From Lacisediminihabitans profunda (lineage in GTDB: Bacteria; Actinomycetota; Actinomycetes; Actinomycetales; Microbacteriaceae), in contig NZ_VRMG01000004.1 of NCBI RefSeq assembly GCF_008040105.1, forward strand, positions 1-64,000: 64,000 nt of DNA, read 5' to 3'. Under the pieces are notes generated by a model that saw nothing but the letters and a program-made list of their open reading frames with translations, was not told the DNA's origin and ran no database searches. Below, piece by piece: positions 6,140-14,171 of the stretch. The first letter of the stretch is position 1. Every line of letters starts with the position of its first letter. The translations under genes and the position numbers were made by a program.

Positions 6140-8161
6140 CTATTCGGGCGGACCGGTCTGGTTGCGAGGATTGGCGGTCGACGGGAGGTGCTTCGCCCAC
6201 CAGTCGAGAATCGCCTCGAACCGCTGCAGCCGATGCCTCGGGCGCCCGCTGCGGCTCAGCTCGTGGTTCTCGCCCGGGAACACGAGCAGCTCCGCCTCCA
6301 CCCCGTTCCTGGCGAGCTCGGCGTAGTAGCGCTCTCCCTGCGGCAGCGGGCAACGGAGGTCGTCGGCCGAGTGGATCACGAGCGTGGGCGTGGTCACCTG
6401 CCGCACGACGGCCTGGGGGCTCTGCGCGCGGATGCGGTCCGGGTCCAGACCGGTGTACTCGTCGCTGAAGAACGAGCCGATGTCCGAGGTGCCGATGAAC
6501 TGTTCGGGGTCGAGGTAGCCACGCTCCACGATCGCCGCCGCGAAGCGGTGGTCGTGGGCGATAGTCCACGCGGTCAGGTAGCCGCCGTATGAACCGCCCA
6601 TGATGCCGACCCGGTCGGGGTCGAGGCCGGGCGTCCGTGCGATCGCGCCATCCAGGAAGTCGATCACGTCGGTGTAGTCCAGGGTGCCCATCTGCTGTCG
6701 GATCGCCCGGCCGTGCTCCTCGCCGTAGCCGGCGGAACCGCGCGGGTTGCAGAGAACGACCGCGTAGCCCGCATCCGCATAGACCTGGGACTCGTCGAGG
6801 AAGGAGCTCTCGTATTGGGCGAAGGGTCCGCCGTGGATGGTGAGCAGCACCGGATGCGGCCCCTCCCCCGCAGGCTTCAGCACCCAGCCGTGCACCGGGT
6901 AACCGTCCCGGGCCGGGACGGTGATCTCGTGGGCACCGATGACGCCCGTCTCGCGGAGTCCGGACGAGAAGTCGGTGATCGCCGCCAGCTCTCCCCCGGC
7001 CACCAGACCGAGATCGCCCTGGGTGGCCGGGCCGCGGAAGCTCACGAGGGTGCGCTCCCCCACGGCGTCGTGTCCGGTGATCTCGAGGTCACCGCTCGTC
7101 AGAAGAGTTGATGTTCCATCGCGTTCAACCTCGAGCAGGTGAACGCGGCCGCGGGTGCGCAGCCGCACGAGAGCCGAGTCGCCGGCGACGGTGATCTCCG
7201 TGCCCGCCTCGCCGAGGTCGAGGGTCTCGTCGGTGAGGCGCCGCGCGGTGCCCGACGGGTCGAGAAGGTAGAGCGAGACCGGTCGTCCGATGAAGTCGCG
7301 ACCGGATTCGCCGAGTTCGCCGGCGAGGAAGTAGAGCGACCCGTCGGCGGCGAACGCGAGCGACCTTACGTCGAGGTTCGCGCCCTCGGGGGAAATGCGC
7401 ACGGGGTCGCCCGGGGCATCCGTGTCGAGCGCGATGGCGAAGATCTCCGAGACGAGATCGAGGTCGCGGTTCGCGTGCCAGGCGGAAACGACGGCCAGGC
7501 GCGACCCGTCCGGGGAGAAGGCGATCGCGCCGTGCTCGAAGTCGCCGCTGGTGAGTTGCCTGGCCTTCGGGGCGGCGGCGGGCGCCTCGGGCGACGGCTG
7601 GGCGACGGATGGCGCGGCCGGGTAGTCCGGCTCGCCGGCCGGCGCCGGCACCGGCACGAGGAACACCTGCGACCGACGGTCGATGGTGTAGCCGACCCCG
7701 TTGGACCGGAACTTGAGGGTCGTGATGCGCCGCGCCGGCTCCGCGGAGGGGCCGAGCAGCTTGACCGTGCCGTACCGGCCGGCCTCGGGCACCCGCGAGA
7801 CGAAGGCGAGGCAGGCGGAGTCCGGCGACCACTGGTAGCCGGCGACGCCGAGCGGCTGGTCGGTGACCTGCACCGGCTCGCCGCCGGCGGCATCCATCAC
7901 GAAGACCTGGGCCGGCGCATCACCGACCACGCGAAGGAAGGCGAGCTGCGCCCCGTCCGGCGAGAACCGCGGGCTCGAGTCGTTGAGGCCCCGGCTGGCG
8001 CGGCGGGGGGCTCCGCCGTCGAACGGCACACTCCAGAGTTGGCCGACGTAGCGGTCGGCGGCGAGGTCGGGCCGTGACACCGCGATCACGGCCCGTGAGC
8101 CATCCGGATGAACGGTGGGTCGGGAAACGCTGGACAGCAGGGGCAGGTCGGTGGCTTTCAT
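6140..8161 (-). CDS. S9 family prolyl-oligopeptidase-like serine peptidase
   Basis: The 673-residue protein has an N-terminal beta-propeller built of TolB/WD-like repeats (PRFSPDGAQLAFL, YQWSPDSACLAFV, IAFSPDGSRLAVV) and a C-terminal alpha/beta hydrolase. The catalytic elements are visible: nucleophile GGSYGG with Ser near 524, Asp near 602 (HSADDLRCP) and His near 633 (GENHELSR). This is the acylaminoacyl-peptidase/dipeptidyl-peptidase arrangement. There is no signal peptide, so it is likely a cytoplasmic oligopeptidase. The length fits the family. Confidence 0.93.
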   Translation of the reverse strand: MKATDLPLLSSVSRPTVHPDGSRAVIAVSRPDLAADRYVGQLWSVPFDGGAPRRASRGLNDSSPRFSPDGAQLAFLRVVGDAPAQVFVMDAAGGEPVQVTDQPLGVAGYQWSPDSACLAFVSRVPEAGRYGTVKLLGPSAEPARRITTLKFRSNGVGYTIDRRSQVFLVPVPAPAGEPDYPAAPSVAQPSPEAPAAAPKARQLTSGDFEHGAIAFSPDGSRLAVVSAWHANRDLDLVSEIFAIALDTDAPGDPVRISPEGANLDVRSLAFAADGSLYFLAGELGESGRDFIGRPVSLYLLDPSGTARRLTDETLDLGEAGTEITVAGDSALVRLRTRGRVHLLEVERDGTSTLLTSGDLEITGHDAVGERTLVSFRGPATQGDLGLVAGGELAAITDFSSGLRETGVIGAHEITVPARDGYPVHGWVLKPAGEGPHPVLLTIHGGPFAQYESSFLDESQVYADAGYAVVLCNPRGSAGYGEEHGRAIRQQMGTLDYTDVIDFLDGAIARTPGLDPDRVGIMGGSYGGYLTAWTIAHDHRFAAAIVERGYLDPEQFIGTSDIGSFFSDEYTGLDPDRIRAQSPQAVVRQVTTPTLVIHSADDLRCPLPQGERYYAELARNGVEAELLVFPGENHELSRSGRPRHRLQRFEAILDWWAKHLPSTANPRNQTGPPE

Positions 8162-8229
8162 CCCTTACGAGTGTACGGACCGGCCGCCGCGGGCGGTCGC
8201 GGCCGGGCGTCCCGTGCGGGAACGACGGC

Positions 8230-8994
8230 TCAGGCGCCGACGAAGCCGCTCACGTCGCCGACGAGCCGCGTGTGGTCGGCCGGGATCGGATCGACCACCG
8301 CGAGGGCGATCTCCGCGGCGAACTCGCTCACGTTGTACAGCTTGCCCGCCGAATCCTTGCGGGCGCTGATGGCGCCCGGGTTGGCTCGCTCGAGCAGGGT
8401 GGCAGTGATGGTGCCCTCGATCATGTCGCCGGACACGACGACGAATTCGATGCCCGCCTCGTCCAGGATCGGGATCATGGCGCGCAGCGCGTCCTCGCCC
8501 GCCCGCTTGCTCAGGGCGACCGGGAGGTACTCCGGCATGGTCGGCGTTGTGGCGATGAAATGCGCCTGGTGGCTGGTGATAAAGACCACGCGAGAGCCGG
8601 GGGCGAGCAGCGGCAGGGCGGCATTCAGGAGCGCCACCTGGGCGTCCCGGTTGAGCTGCATGGCGTAGTCGGCGGCCATGCCGGACTCCATGCCTCCGCT
8701 GGCGTTCAGCACGAGGATGTCGAGGCCGCCCCACTCGCTCTGGATGGTGTCGAAGAGCGTCGCGACGGAGGCCGGATCGGTGAGGTCCGCGCCGATGGCG
8801 ATCGCCGAACCGCCGGCCGCGACGATCTTGTCCACCAGCTTGAGGGCGCGGGCCTCCTTGTTGCGGAAGTTGATCACGACGCTCGCGCCGGCCTCGGCGA
8901 GGTAGGTGGCGGTGTCGGCGCCGATTCCGCGGGACGAGCCGGTGACGAGGGCGCGAAGTCCGTCGAGGGAACCGGCGGCTAGGGGGTTGGTCAC
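8230..8994 (-). CDS. SDR family oxidoreductase with atypical active site
   Basis: The 254-residue protein has the SDR Rossmann fold: cofactor loop TGSSRGIG near residues 18-25, D-L-T after beta-3, and NASGG for the NAG motif. The active-site segment reads PEYLPVALSKRAGE. Aligned on the conserved SK, the position of the usual catalytic Tyr holds Val, and a Tyr lies four residues earlier, just after Glu. An SDR subgroup in actinobacteria with YxPVxxSKxAGE seems to share this shift. It may be a reductase with a displaced Tyr or a non-classical member. The start is GTG at 8994. Confidence 0.85.
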   Translation of the reverse strand: MTNPLAAGSLDGLRALVTGSSRGIGADTATYLAEAGASVVINFRNKEARALKLVDKIVAAGGSAIAIGADLTDPASVATLFDTIQSEWGGLDILVLNASGGMESGMAADYAMQLNRDAQVALLNAALPLLAPGSRVVFITSHQAHFIATTPTMPEYLPVALSKRAGEDALRAMIPILDEAGIEFVVVSGDMIEGTITATLLERANPGAISARKDSAGKLYNVSEFAAEIALAVVDPIPADHTRLVGDVSGFVGA

Positions 8995-9127
8995 GGGAGA
9001 GCTCCTGATGTCGTGGGCGGCCGCGCGACGTGCCGGCTTCGGCTCATGAGAATACCAATAACCCGCAAGTGGAGGTTCTCTCGTGGTGATAGTTTCGGTA
9101 CAACACGATGCTCAAGGGGTGCCCGCG

Positions 9128-9604
9128 ATGGCCACTGACTTTCTCAACACCTACGCCTGGATCTTCTGGCTGGGCCTGATCCTCATCTTTGTGATCATCG
9201 AAGTGTCGACCGTCGACTTCACCTTCCTCATGATCGCGATCGGAAGCGTCGGCGGACTCGTCTCCGGGCTCTTCGGTCTGCCGTGGTGGGCGCAGATCGT
9301 CGTCGCCGGTCCGCTCTCGCTGATTCTCCTCTTTCTTGTTCGACCGCCCCTCCAGCGGGCCCTGCGCCGAGGGTCCGACCGAACTCCCACCAACGTCGAG
9401 GCCCTTCTCGGCCTCAGCGGCACGGTGCTGAAGGACTTCGTCGAGGGGCACGGTCAGGTGCGGCTCGCCAACGGCGAGATCTGGACGGCCAGGCTCTCCC
9501 TGACCACCGACAATCACCCGGTCGAGTCCGGCGAACGCGTCGTCGTGACGGCAATCGAGGGGGCGACCGCCCTGGTCGTGCCCGCTGAAAGGAATGCATT
9601 GTGA
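9128..9604 (+). CDS. NfeD-like membrane protein
   Basis: Short NfeD: two or three membrane segments (about residues 8-75 from the ATG at 9128: YAWIFWLGLILIFVIIEVS, then FTFLMIAIGSVGGLVSGLFGL and IVVAGPLSLILLFLV), followed by the C-terminal OB-fold (LIGLSGTVL-type segment LLGLSGTVLKDF, GEIWTARL, VVVTAIEGATALV). I chose the ATG at 9128, which has AAGGGG 8 nt upstream, over a longer GTG frame from 9083. NfeD proteins work with SPFH proteins in membrane microdomains. Here the stop overlaps the start of the SPFH gene (GTGA). Confidence 0.92.
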   Translation: MATDFLNTYAWIFWLGLILIFVIIEVSTVDFTFLMIAIGSVGGLVSGLFGLPWWAQIVVAGPLSLILLFLVRPPLQRALRRGSDRTPTNVEALLGLSGTVLKDFVEGHGQVRLANGEIWTARLSLTTDNHPVESGERVVVTAIEGATALVVPAERNAL

Positions 9605-10518
9605 CTACCGCTGAACTGGTCGGCCAGATCGTTCTGGTGATCGTGCTGGTGATCATCGCGATCTTCGTCCTGGTGATCCTGTTCCGGGCGGTGAAGATCA
9701 TCCCGCAGGCCAGAGCGGGTGTGGTCGAGCGTCTCGGAAAATATCACAAGACGCTGATGCCCGGCCTCAACATCCTCGTGCCCTTCATCGACCGGGTTCG
9801 GCCGCTCATCGACATGCGCGAGCAGGTCGTCTCGTTTCCGCCGCAGCCCGTGATCACCGAGGACAACCTCGTGGTGTCCATCGACACCGTCGTCTACTTC
9901 CAGGTCACCGACGCGCGCGCCGCGACCTACGAGATCGCCAACTATCTGGGCGCGGTCGAGCAGCTCACCACCACCACACTGCGAAACGTCGTCGGCGGGT
10001 TGAACCTCGAGGAAGCGCTCACCAGCCGCGACAACATCAACGGCCAGCTGCGCATCGTGCTGGACGAGGCGACCGGCAAGTGGGGCATCCGGGTGGGCCG
10101 GGTCGAGCTCAAGGCGATCGACCCGCCCCTCTCGATCCAGGACTCGATGGAGAAGCAGATGCGCGCCGAGCGCGACCGCCGGGCGCAGATCCTCACCGCC
10201 GAGGGCACCAAGCAGGCCGCCATCCTGCAGGCCGAGGGCTCCCGCCAGGCCGCGATCCTCGAGGCGGAGGGCTGGGCCAAGGCGCAGGTGCTGCGGGCCG
10301 AGGGCGAGGCGCAGGCCATCACCACCGTCTTCGGAGCCATCCACAAGGGCGACCCGGACAGCAAGCTGCTCGCCTACCAGTACCTGCAGATGCTGCCGAA
10401 GATCGCGCAGGGTGACTCGAACAAGCTCTGGATCATCCCGTCCGAGTTCACCGAGGCCGTCAAGAGCATCAGCGCGGGATTCCTAGGAAACCAGGGTGGC
10501 ACGCCGCCCACCGCGTAG
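9601..10518 (+). CDS. SPFH/Band 7 (stomatin-like, QmcA-type) membrane protein
   Basis: The 305-residue protein has an N-terminal membrane segment (LVGQIVLVIVLVIIAIFVLVIL), then the Band 7 domain starting VKIIPQARAGVVERLGKYHK and including DMREQVVSFPPQPVITEDN. A long helical coiled coil rich in Ala/Glu/Gln follows (QMRAERDRRAQILTAEG and EAEGWAKAQVLRAEGE), typical of stomatin/prohibitin oligomers. It starts with GTG overlapping the NfeD stop by 4 bp. Together they probably form a membrane-organising scaffold; no specific client can be inferred here. Confidence 0.93.
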   Translation: MTTAELVGQIVLVIVLVIIAIFVLVILFRAVKIIPQARAGVVERLGKYHKTLMPGLNILVPFIDRVRPLIDMREQVVSFPPQPVITEDNLVVSIDTVVYFQVTDARAATYEIANYLGAVEQLTTTTLRNVVGGLNLEEALTSRDNINGQLRIVLDEATGKWGIRVGRVELKAIDPPLSIQDSMEKQMRAERDRRAQILTAEGTKQAAILQAEGSRQAAILEAEGWAKAQVLRAEGEAQAITTVFGAIHKGDPDSKLLAYQYLQMLPKIAQGDSNKLWIIPSEFTEAVKSISAGFLGNQGGTPPTA

Positions 10519-11308
10519 GAGTCGCGGAGACGGCGGGGCCGCCACCAGCGAGTACTTCGCATCGGCGCCTCCACGGATTCTCGCGCACCGCGGTCTGGCG
10601 TTGGCGGCACCGGAGAACACTCTGCTCGCGTTCCTCTCGGCGCTGGCTCTCGGCCTGACCCATCTCGAGACCGACGTGCAGGTCTCCAGGGACGGGGTCG
10701 CCGTGCTGGCCCACGACGTGGACCTGGCCAGGCTCGTCGGGCGAGCGAGTCGAATCTCGGACCTCACCGTGGCCGAACTGAAGCTCATCGACCTCGGCGC
10801 CGGGCAGACGTTTGCGACGCTTGCCGAGGCACTGGACACGTTCCCCGAGGCGTGTTTCAACATCGATCTGAAGGCGCCCGGATCGGTGGGTCCGGCGGTG
10901 GCGGCGATCCTGGCGGCCGACGCCACGCCCAGGGTGCTCGTCACCTCGTTCAGCGAATCCCGGCGTCGCGCCGCGATTCGGGAGCTTCCCGGAGTGGCGA
11001 CGTCCGCATCCGCCGCGACGATGATCCTGGCCCTCGCCGCCGCGAAGCTGGGTGTTCGACCGCTGGTGCGCCGTGCGCTCGCCGCGGTGCATGCCGTGCA
11101 GGTGCCCGAGGCGATGCTCGGGATTCGGGTCGTGACGCCGCGCACGATCCGGGCGTTTCACGACGCCGGCGTCGAGGTCCACGTCTGGACGGTCAACGAG
11201 GCGAGCGATATCGAGCGTCTTCTCGATCTGGGTGTCGATGGGATCGTCACCGACAGGTCGGATCTCGCCCTGCAAATAGTCAAAAAACGCTTAATAATCC
11301 GCGAATAA
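10496..11308 (+). CDS. glycerophosphodiester phosphodiesterase
   Basis: The 270-residue protein has the GDPD signature: HRG at 31-33, EN at 40-41, the metal-binding pair ETD at 58-60 (LETDVQVSRDG), and catalytic HD at 73-74. The C-terminal VHVWTVN and GVDGIVTDR motifs complete the TIM-barrel. It cleaves glycerophosphodiesters to glycerol-3-phosphate and an alcohol. No signal peptide is seen, suggesting a cytoplasmic enzyme. The GTG at 10496 overlaps the SPFH gene by 23 bp and has AGGAAA upstream, so the three genes 9128-11308 look like one operon. Confidence 0.92.
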   Translation: MARRPPRRSRGDGGAATSEYFASAPPRILAHRGLALAAPENTLLAFLSALALGLTHLETDVQVSRDGVAVLAHDVDLARLVGRASRISDLTVAELKLIDLGAGQTFATLAEALDTFPEACFNIDLKAPGSVGPAVAAILAADATPRVLVTSFSESRRRAAIRELPGVATSASAATMILALAAAKLGVRPLVRRALAAVHAVQVPEAMLGIRVVTPRTIRAFHDAGVEVHVWTVNEASDIERLLDLGVDGIVTDRSDLALQIVKKRLIIRE

Positions 11309-11401
11309 CCTGAGAAACAGCTGGGAAGACTCGGCGATGGAAAGGATACGTCCAGCTTCGGGGTTTATAACTGGGAATGCATCGCGAGAGAGGACCACAC
11401 A

Positions 11402-11767
11402 ATGGCGGATCGCAGTTTGCGCGGAATGAGGCTCGGATCCCAGAGTCTTCAGAGTGAAGAAGGCGTTACCTTCTCCCCGCGAAAGAAGAGCACGTACCAA
11501 GCCGCTGACGGGTCGACCTTCGAGGTGACGTTCTCGGCGGATGCCGAAGTTCCCACCGTGTGGGAGTCGCCGAAGAGCGGTCAAGAGGGTCGCTTGCTCG
11601 ACGCAGCCGGAGTGCAGGTCGAGCCGGAGCCGTCAGACGCGAAGATTCCCCGTACCCACTGGGACATGCTGCTCGAGAGGCGCACCCGCCCGGAGCTCGA
11701 GGAGTTGCTCCAAGAGCGCCTCGACTTCCTTCGGGCGCGCAAGGGCCAGCACAAGATCGGCGCCTGA
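11402..11767 (+). CDS. rbpA: RNA polymerase-binding protein RbpA
   Basis: The 121-residue protein matches RbpA along its whole length: MADRSLRGMRLGSQSLQSEEGV at the start, basic linker FSPRKKSTYQAADGSTFEVTFSADAEVP, and the sigma-interaction domain THWDMLLERRTRPELEELLQERLDFLR at the C-terminus. This actinobacteria-specific factor contacts principal sigma and promoter DNA to stabilise the open complex. The central domain has no cysteines, so it is a zinc-free type. AT-rich GTTTATAACT at 11363-11372 is a possible -10 region. Confidence 0.96.
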   Translation: MADRSLRGMRLGSQSLQSEEGVTFSPRKKSTYQAADGSTFEVTFSADAEVPTVWESPKSGQEGRLLDAAGVQVEPEPSDAKIPRTHWDMLLERRTRPELEELLQERLDFLRARKGQHKIGA

Positions 11768-11790
11768 CCTCGGTCGGTCGCCCGCGTGTG

Positions 11791-11824
11791 AACGCGTCGC
11801 AGCTTCGGTTGCGGCGCGTTTGTC
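11791..11824. terminator. bidirectional intrinsic terminator between rbpA and ppm1
   Basis: AACGCGTCGCA at 11791-11801 pairs with TGCGGCGCGTT at 11810-11820 (10 of 11 pairs) around an 8-nt loop containing TTCG, followed by TGTCGTTT. It lies between the convergent rbpA and ppm1 genes. Confidence 0.6.
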
Positions 11825-11833
11825 GTTTAACGG

Positions 11834-12559
11834 TCAGGACCTTCGGCGCGCCCCGCGGGCGGTGATCCCCCACACCGTCACCCGCAACAGCGCCTCGACC
11901 ACGATTCCGAGATGCATCTTGGACCGGCCGGCGGCGCGCTCGACGAAGGTGATGGGGTGCTCGACCACCACTCCCCCGGACCTTTCGAGTCGCCACGCCA
12001 GTTCCACCTGGAAGCAGTAGCCCTGCGACGACACGGCGGAGAGGTCGAGGCAGCGCAGGGCGTCCGCCCGGAACACCCGGAATCCGGCGGTGATGTCCCG
12101 GATGTCGGACCGGAGCACCGCGCGCGCATAGGCGTTGCCGAGGCGGGAGATGGCCTGCCGAAGCCACGGCCAGTTGCGCACCGACCCGCCGGCAACCCAA
12201 CGCGAGCCGATCACGAGATCCGCGCCGTGCCGCGCGAGTTCGAGCATGGCCGGCAGTTCGGCCGGGTCGTGCGATCCGTCCGCGTCGATCTCCACGACAT
12301 AGAGGTAGTCGCGCTCGAGGGCCCGGCGGAAGCCGGCGAGGTAGGCGCGACCCAGGCCATCCTTCGCAGCCCGGTGTAGCACGGAGAGACCGGGGTCTCC
12401 CGCGGCGAGCGTCTCCGCCAACTCCCCGGTGCCATCCGGGCTCGAGTCGTCAACGACCAGGACGTCGGCGAGGGGCAGCGACTGCCTGATGCGCCCGATC
12501 ACCGAGGCGAGGCTCTCGATCTCGTTGTAGGTGGGAAGGATCACGAGAGTCTCAGCCAC
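11834..12559 (-). CDS. ppm1: polyprenol monophosphomannose synthase
   Basis: The 241-residue protein is a GT2 glycosyltransferase of the DPM1 type: ILPTYNE near residue 8, VVDDSSPDGTGELA (first Asp motif), EIDADGSHDP (metal/nucleotide site), and the C-terminal GRSKMHLGIVVEALLRV. It transfers mannose from GDP-mannose to polyprenyl phosphate, the donor for mannosylated lipoproteins and glycolipids in the actinobacterial envelope. It overlaps lnt by 8 bp on the same strand. In mycobacteria Lnt and Ppm1 are fused, which supports both calls. It has no C-terminal membrane domain. Confidence 0.93.
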   Translation of the reverse strand: MAETLVILPTYNEIESLASVIGRIRQSLPLADVLVVDDSSPDGTGELAETLAAGDPGLSVLHRAAKDGLGRAYLAGFRRALERDYLYVVEIDADGSHDPAELPAMLELARHGADLVIGSRWVAGGSVRNWPWLRQAISRLGNAYARAVLRSDIRDITAGFRVFRADALRCLDLSAVSSQGYCFQVELAWRLERSGGVVVEHPITFVERAAGRSKMHLGIVVEALLRVTVWGITARGARRRS

Positions 12560-14099
12560 GGGCTTCCTTCCGGGGGGCGCGACGTGCGAGCGGGGTGAAG
12601 ATCATGGCGAGCGCCAGGATTGCGATGCCGAGGCCCGAGACGAGCCATTCGATGCCGCGGCCGATGAGCGTCGCCGGCGTCGTGGTATGGCTGAGCGGCA
12701 CGTCCTCGACCATCGATCCGGCCTCGAAGGTCGGCAGCTGGGAGATGACGCGGCCGTCGGGCGCGAACATCGCGCTCACGCCGACGGTGGAGGCGTTGAC
12801 GACGCTGCGGCCGGTCTCGATCGCTCTGAGCCGGGCGATGCCGACCTGCTGGGCGCTCTCGTCCGTGTGGCCGAAGTCGGCATTGTTGGTCGGGGCGATG
12901 ATGAAGTCAGCACCGTCGCGCAGCATCTGGCTGATGAGTTCGTCGTCGACGATGTCGAAGCAGATGGCGAGCCCCGCCACGGCGCCCTTGATCGAGAAGA
13001 CGTTGTCGCGGGTGCCGAACGAATAGTCCCTCGGAACCAGGTCGAACAGGCTCGGGGCGAGGGGGTACCAGAACGCGCGATCCGGGAGGTATTCGGCGAA
13101 GGGCACCGGATGGATCTTGTCGTACTGGTCCACCGCTCCCTTGCCGTGCTCCCAGAGCAGGAGGCTGTTGAAGGTGCGCCCTTCCGAGTCCTCGGTGATG
13201 GTGCCGGTGACGAGCGGCGCCTTCATCGCTCCCGTCACGTAGTCGAGGGTCTGGGCGGCCCGTTTGTTCTCGAGCGGGTTAAGGTCCGAGGCGTTCTCGG
13301 GCCAGACCACGACATCCACGCTCTGCCCGATGAGGGGAAGGGTCGCCTGCAGGTGGTCGTTGAGGCTGTCGCCCGGCTGGATCTGGGCGAAGAGCCCGGA
13401 GTTGGAATTGCCCTGCACCGCCGCCACTCTGATCGAGCCGGTGGAGATCACGGGCCAGGCGGGGATGGCGGCGGCCAGCAGGAAGGCGAATCCCGCGACC
13501 GTGCCGCGCACCGTCCAGGGCACGCTCACCTCGAGGAACGCCTGCACCAGCACCGCGCTGAGGAAGGCGATCGTGAAGCTCAGGCCGGAGATGCCGACCC
13601 ACGCCACGAGCGGGGCGAACGGGCTGTCGGACTGGGAGAAGGCGAGCCGGCCCCAGGAGAAGCCGCCGTATGGCCAGACGCTGGTGAAGGCCTCGCGCGC
13701 CACCCAGAGCCCGGCGAGTGCCAGGGGCAGGCCGAGCAGGCGGCCGCTCAGGCCCGGCCAGTAGTGCGGCACGAAGCGCCAGGCGAGTGCGAGGAGGGAG
13801 GCGCCGAACGCGAAGAACACCGATTCGAGACCCGCGAGAGCGAGCCACGGAATCGGGCCGAGGTACACCGTGAGCCAGAGGATGTGGTTGCCGAAGAACG
13901 CGAAGCCGCCCGCCAGCCCGACGAGCACAGACGGCCAGAACCGCCGTCTGCGAAGCGACAGGAGAAGCATCGCGGTGCCGACGAAGACGAGCGGCCACCA
14001 GCCGCGCCCGGGAAAGGCGAACGAGTTGACGAAACCGGAGAGGGCGGCGAGCACGACGGCGGCCCAGAGGGGCAGCGGTCTCAGGGGCCTCGGTCGCAC
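12552..14099 (-). CDS. lnt: apolipoprotein N-acyltransferase
   Basis: The 515-residue protein has about six N-terminal transmembrane helices (residues 10-200), a periplasmic nitrilase-type domain, and a final helix (GLGIAILALAMIFTPLARR). The catalytic Glu-Lys-Cys set of Lnt is visible: WPENASD, YDKIHPVPFAEYLPDR and LAICFDIVDDEL. It adds the third acyl chain to lipoproteins such as the FKBP lipoprotein encoded at 20131-21078. The start is GTG at 14099. Coupling to ppm1 by an 8-bp overlap mirrors the fused Lnt-Ppm1 of mycobacteria. Confidence 0.94.
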   Translation of the reverse strand: MRPRPLRPLPLWAAVVLAALSGFVNSFAFPGRGWWPLVFVGTAMLLLSLRRRRFWPSVLVGLAGGFAFFGNHILWLTVYLGPIPWLALAGLESVFFAFGASLLALAWRFVPHYWPGLSGRLLGLPLALAGLWVAREAFTSVWPYGGFSWGRLAFSQSDSPFAPLVAWVGISGLSFTIAFLSAVLVQAFLEVSVPWTVRGTVAGFAFLLAAAIPAWPVISTGSIRVAAVQGNSNSGLFAQIQPGDSLNDHLQATLPLIGQSVDVVVWPENASDLNPLENKRAAQTLDYVTGAMKAPLVTGTITEDSEGRTFNSLLLWEHGKGAVDQYDKIHPVPFAEYLPDRAFWYPLAPSLFDLVPRDYSFGTRDNVFSIKGAVAGLAICFDIVDDELISQMLRDGADFIIAPTNNADFGHTDESAQQVGIARLRAIETGRSVVNASTVGVSAMFAPDGRVISQLPTFEAGSMVEDVPLSHTTTPATLIGRGIEWLVSGLGIAILALAMIFTPLARRAPRKEARG

Positions 14100-14171
14100 T
14101 GGATAAGCCTAGATTGCCGCGAACACGCTGACTGACAGCGATCTCACGCGCCGAGCGTCGGGCACCGAGCC

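Noticed and set aside
9083-9127. Upstream GTG start for the NfeD-like gene
   Set aside because: The ATG at 9128 has a better ribosome site and gives the usual N-terminus just before the first helix.
12531-14135. A 534-codon plus-strand frame
   Set aside because: Antisense of lnt; composition is rich in Asp, Glu and Gly-Arg runs with no domain.
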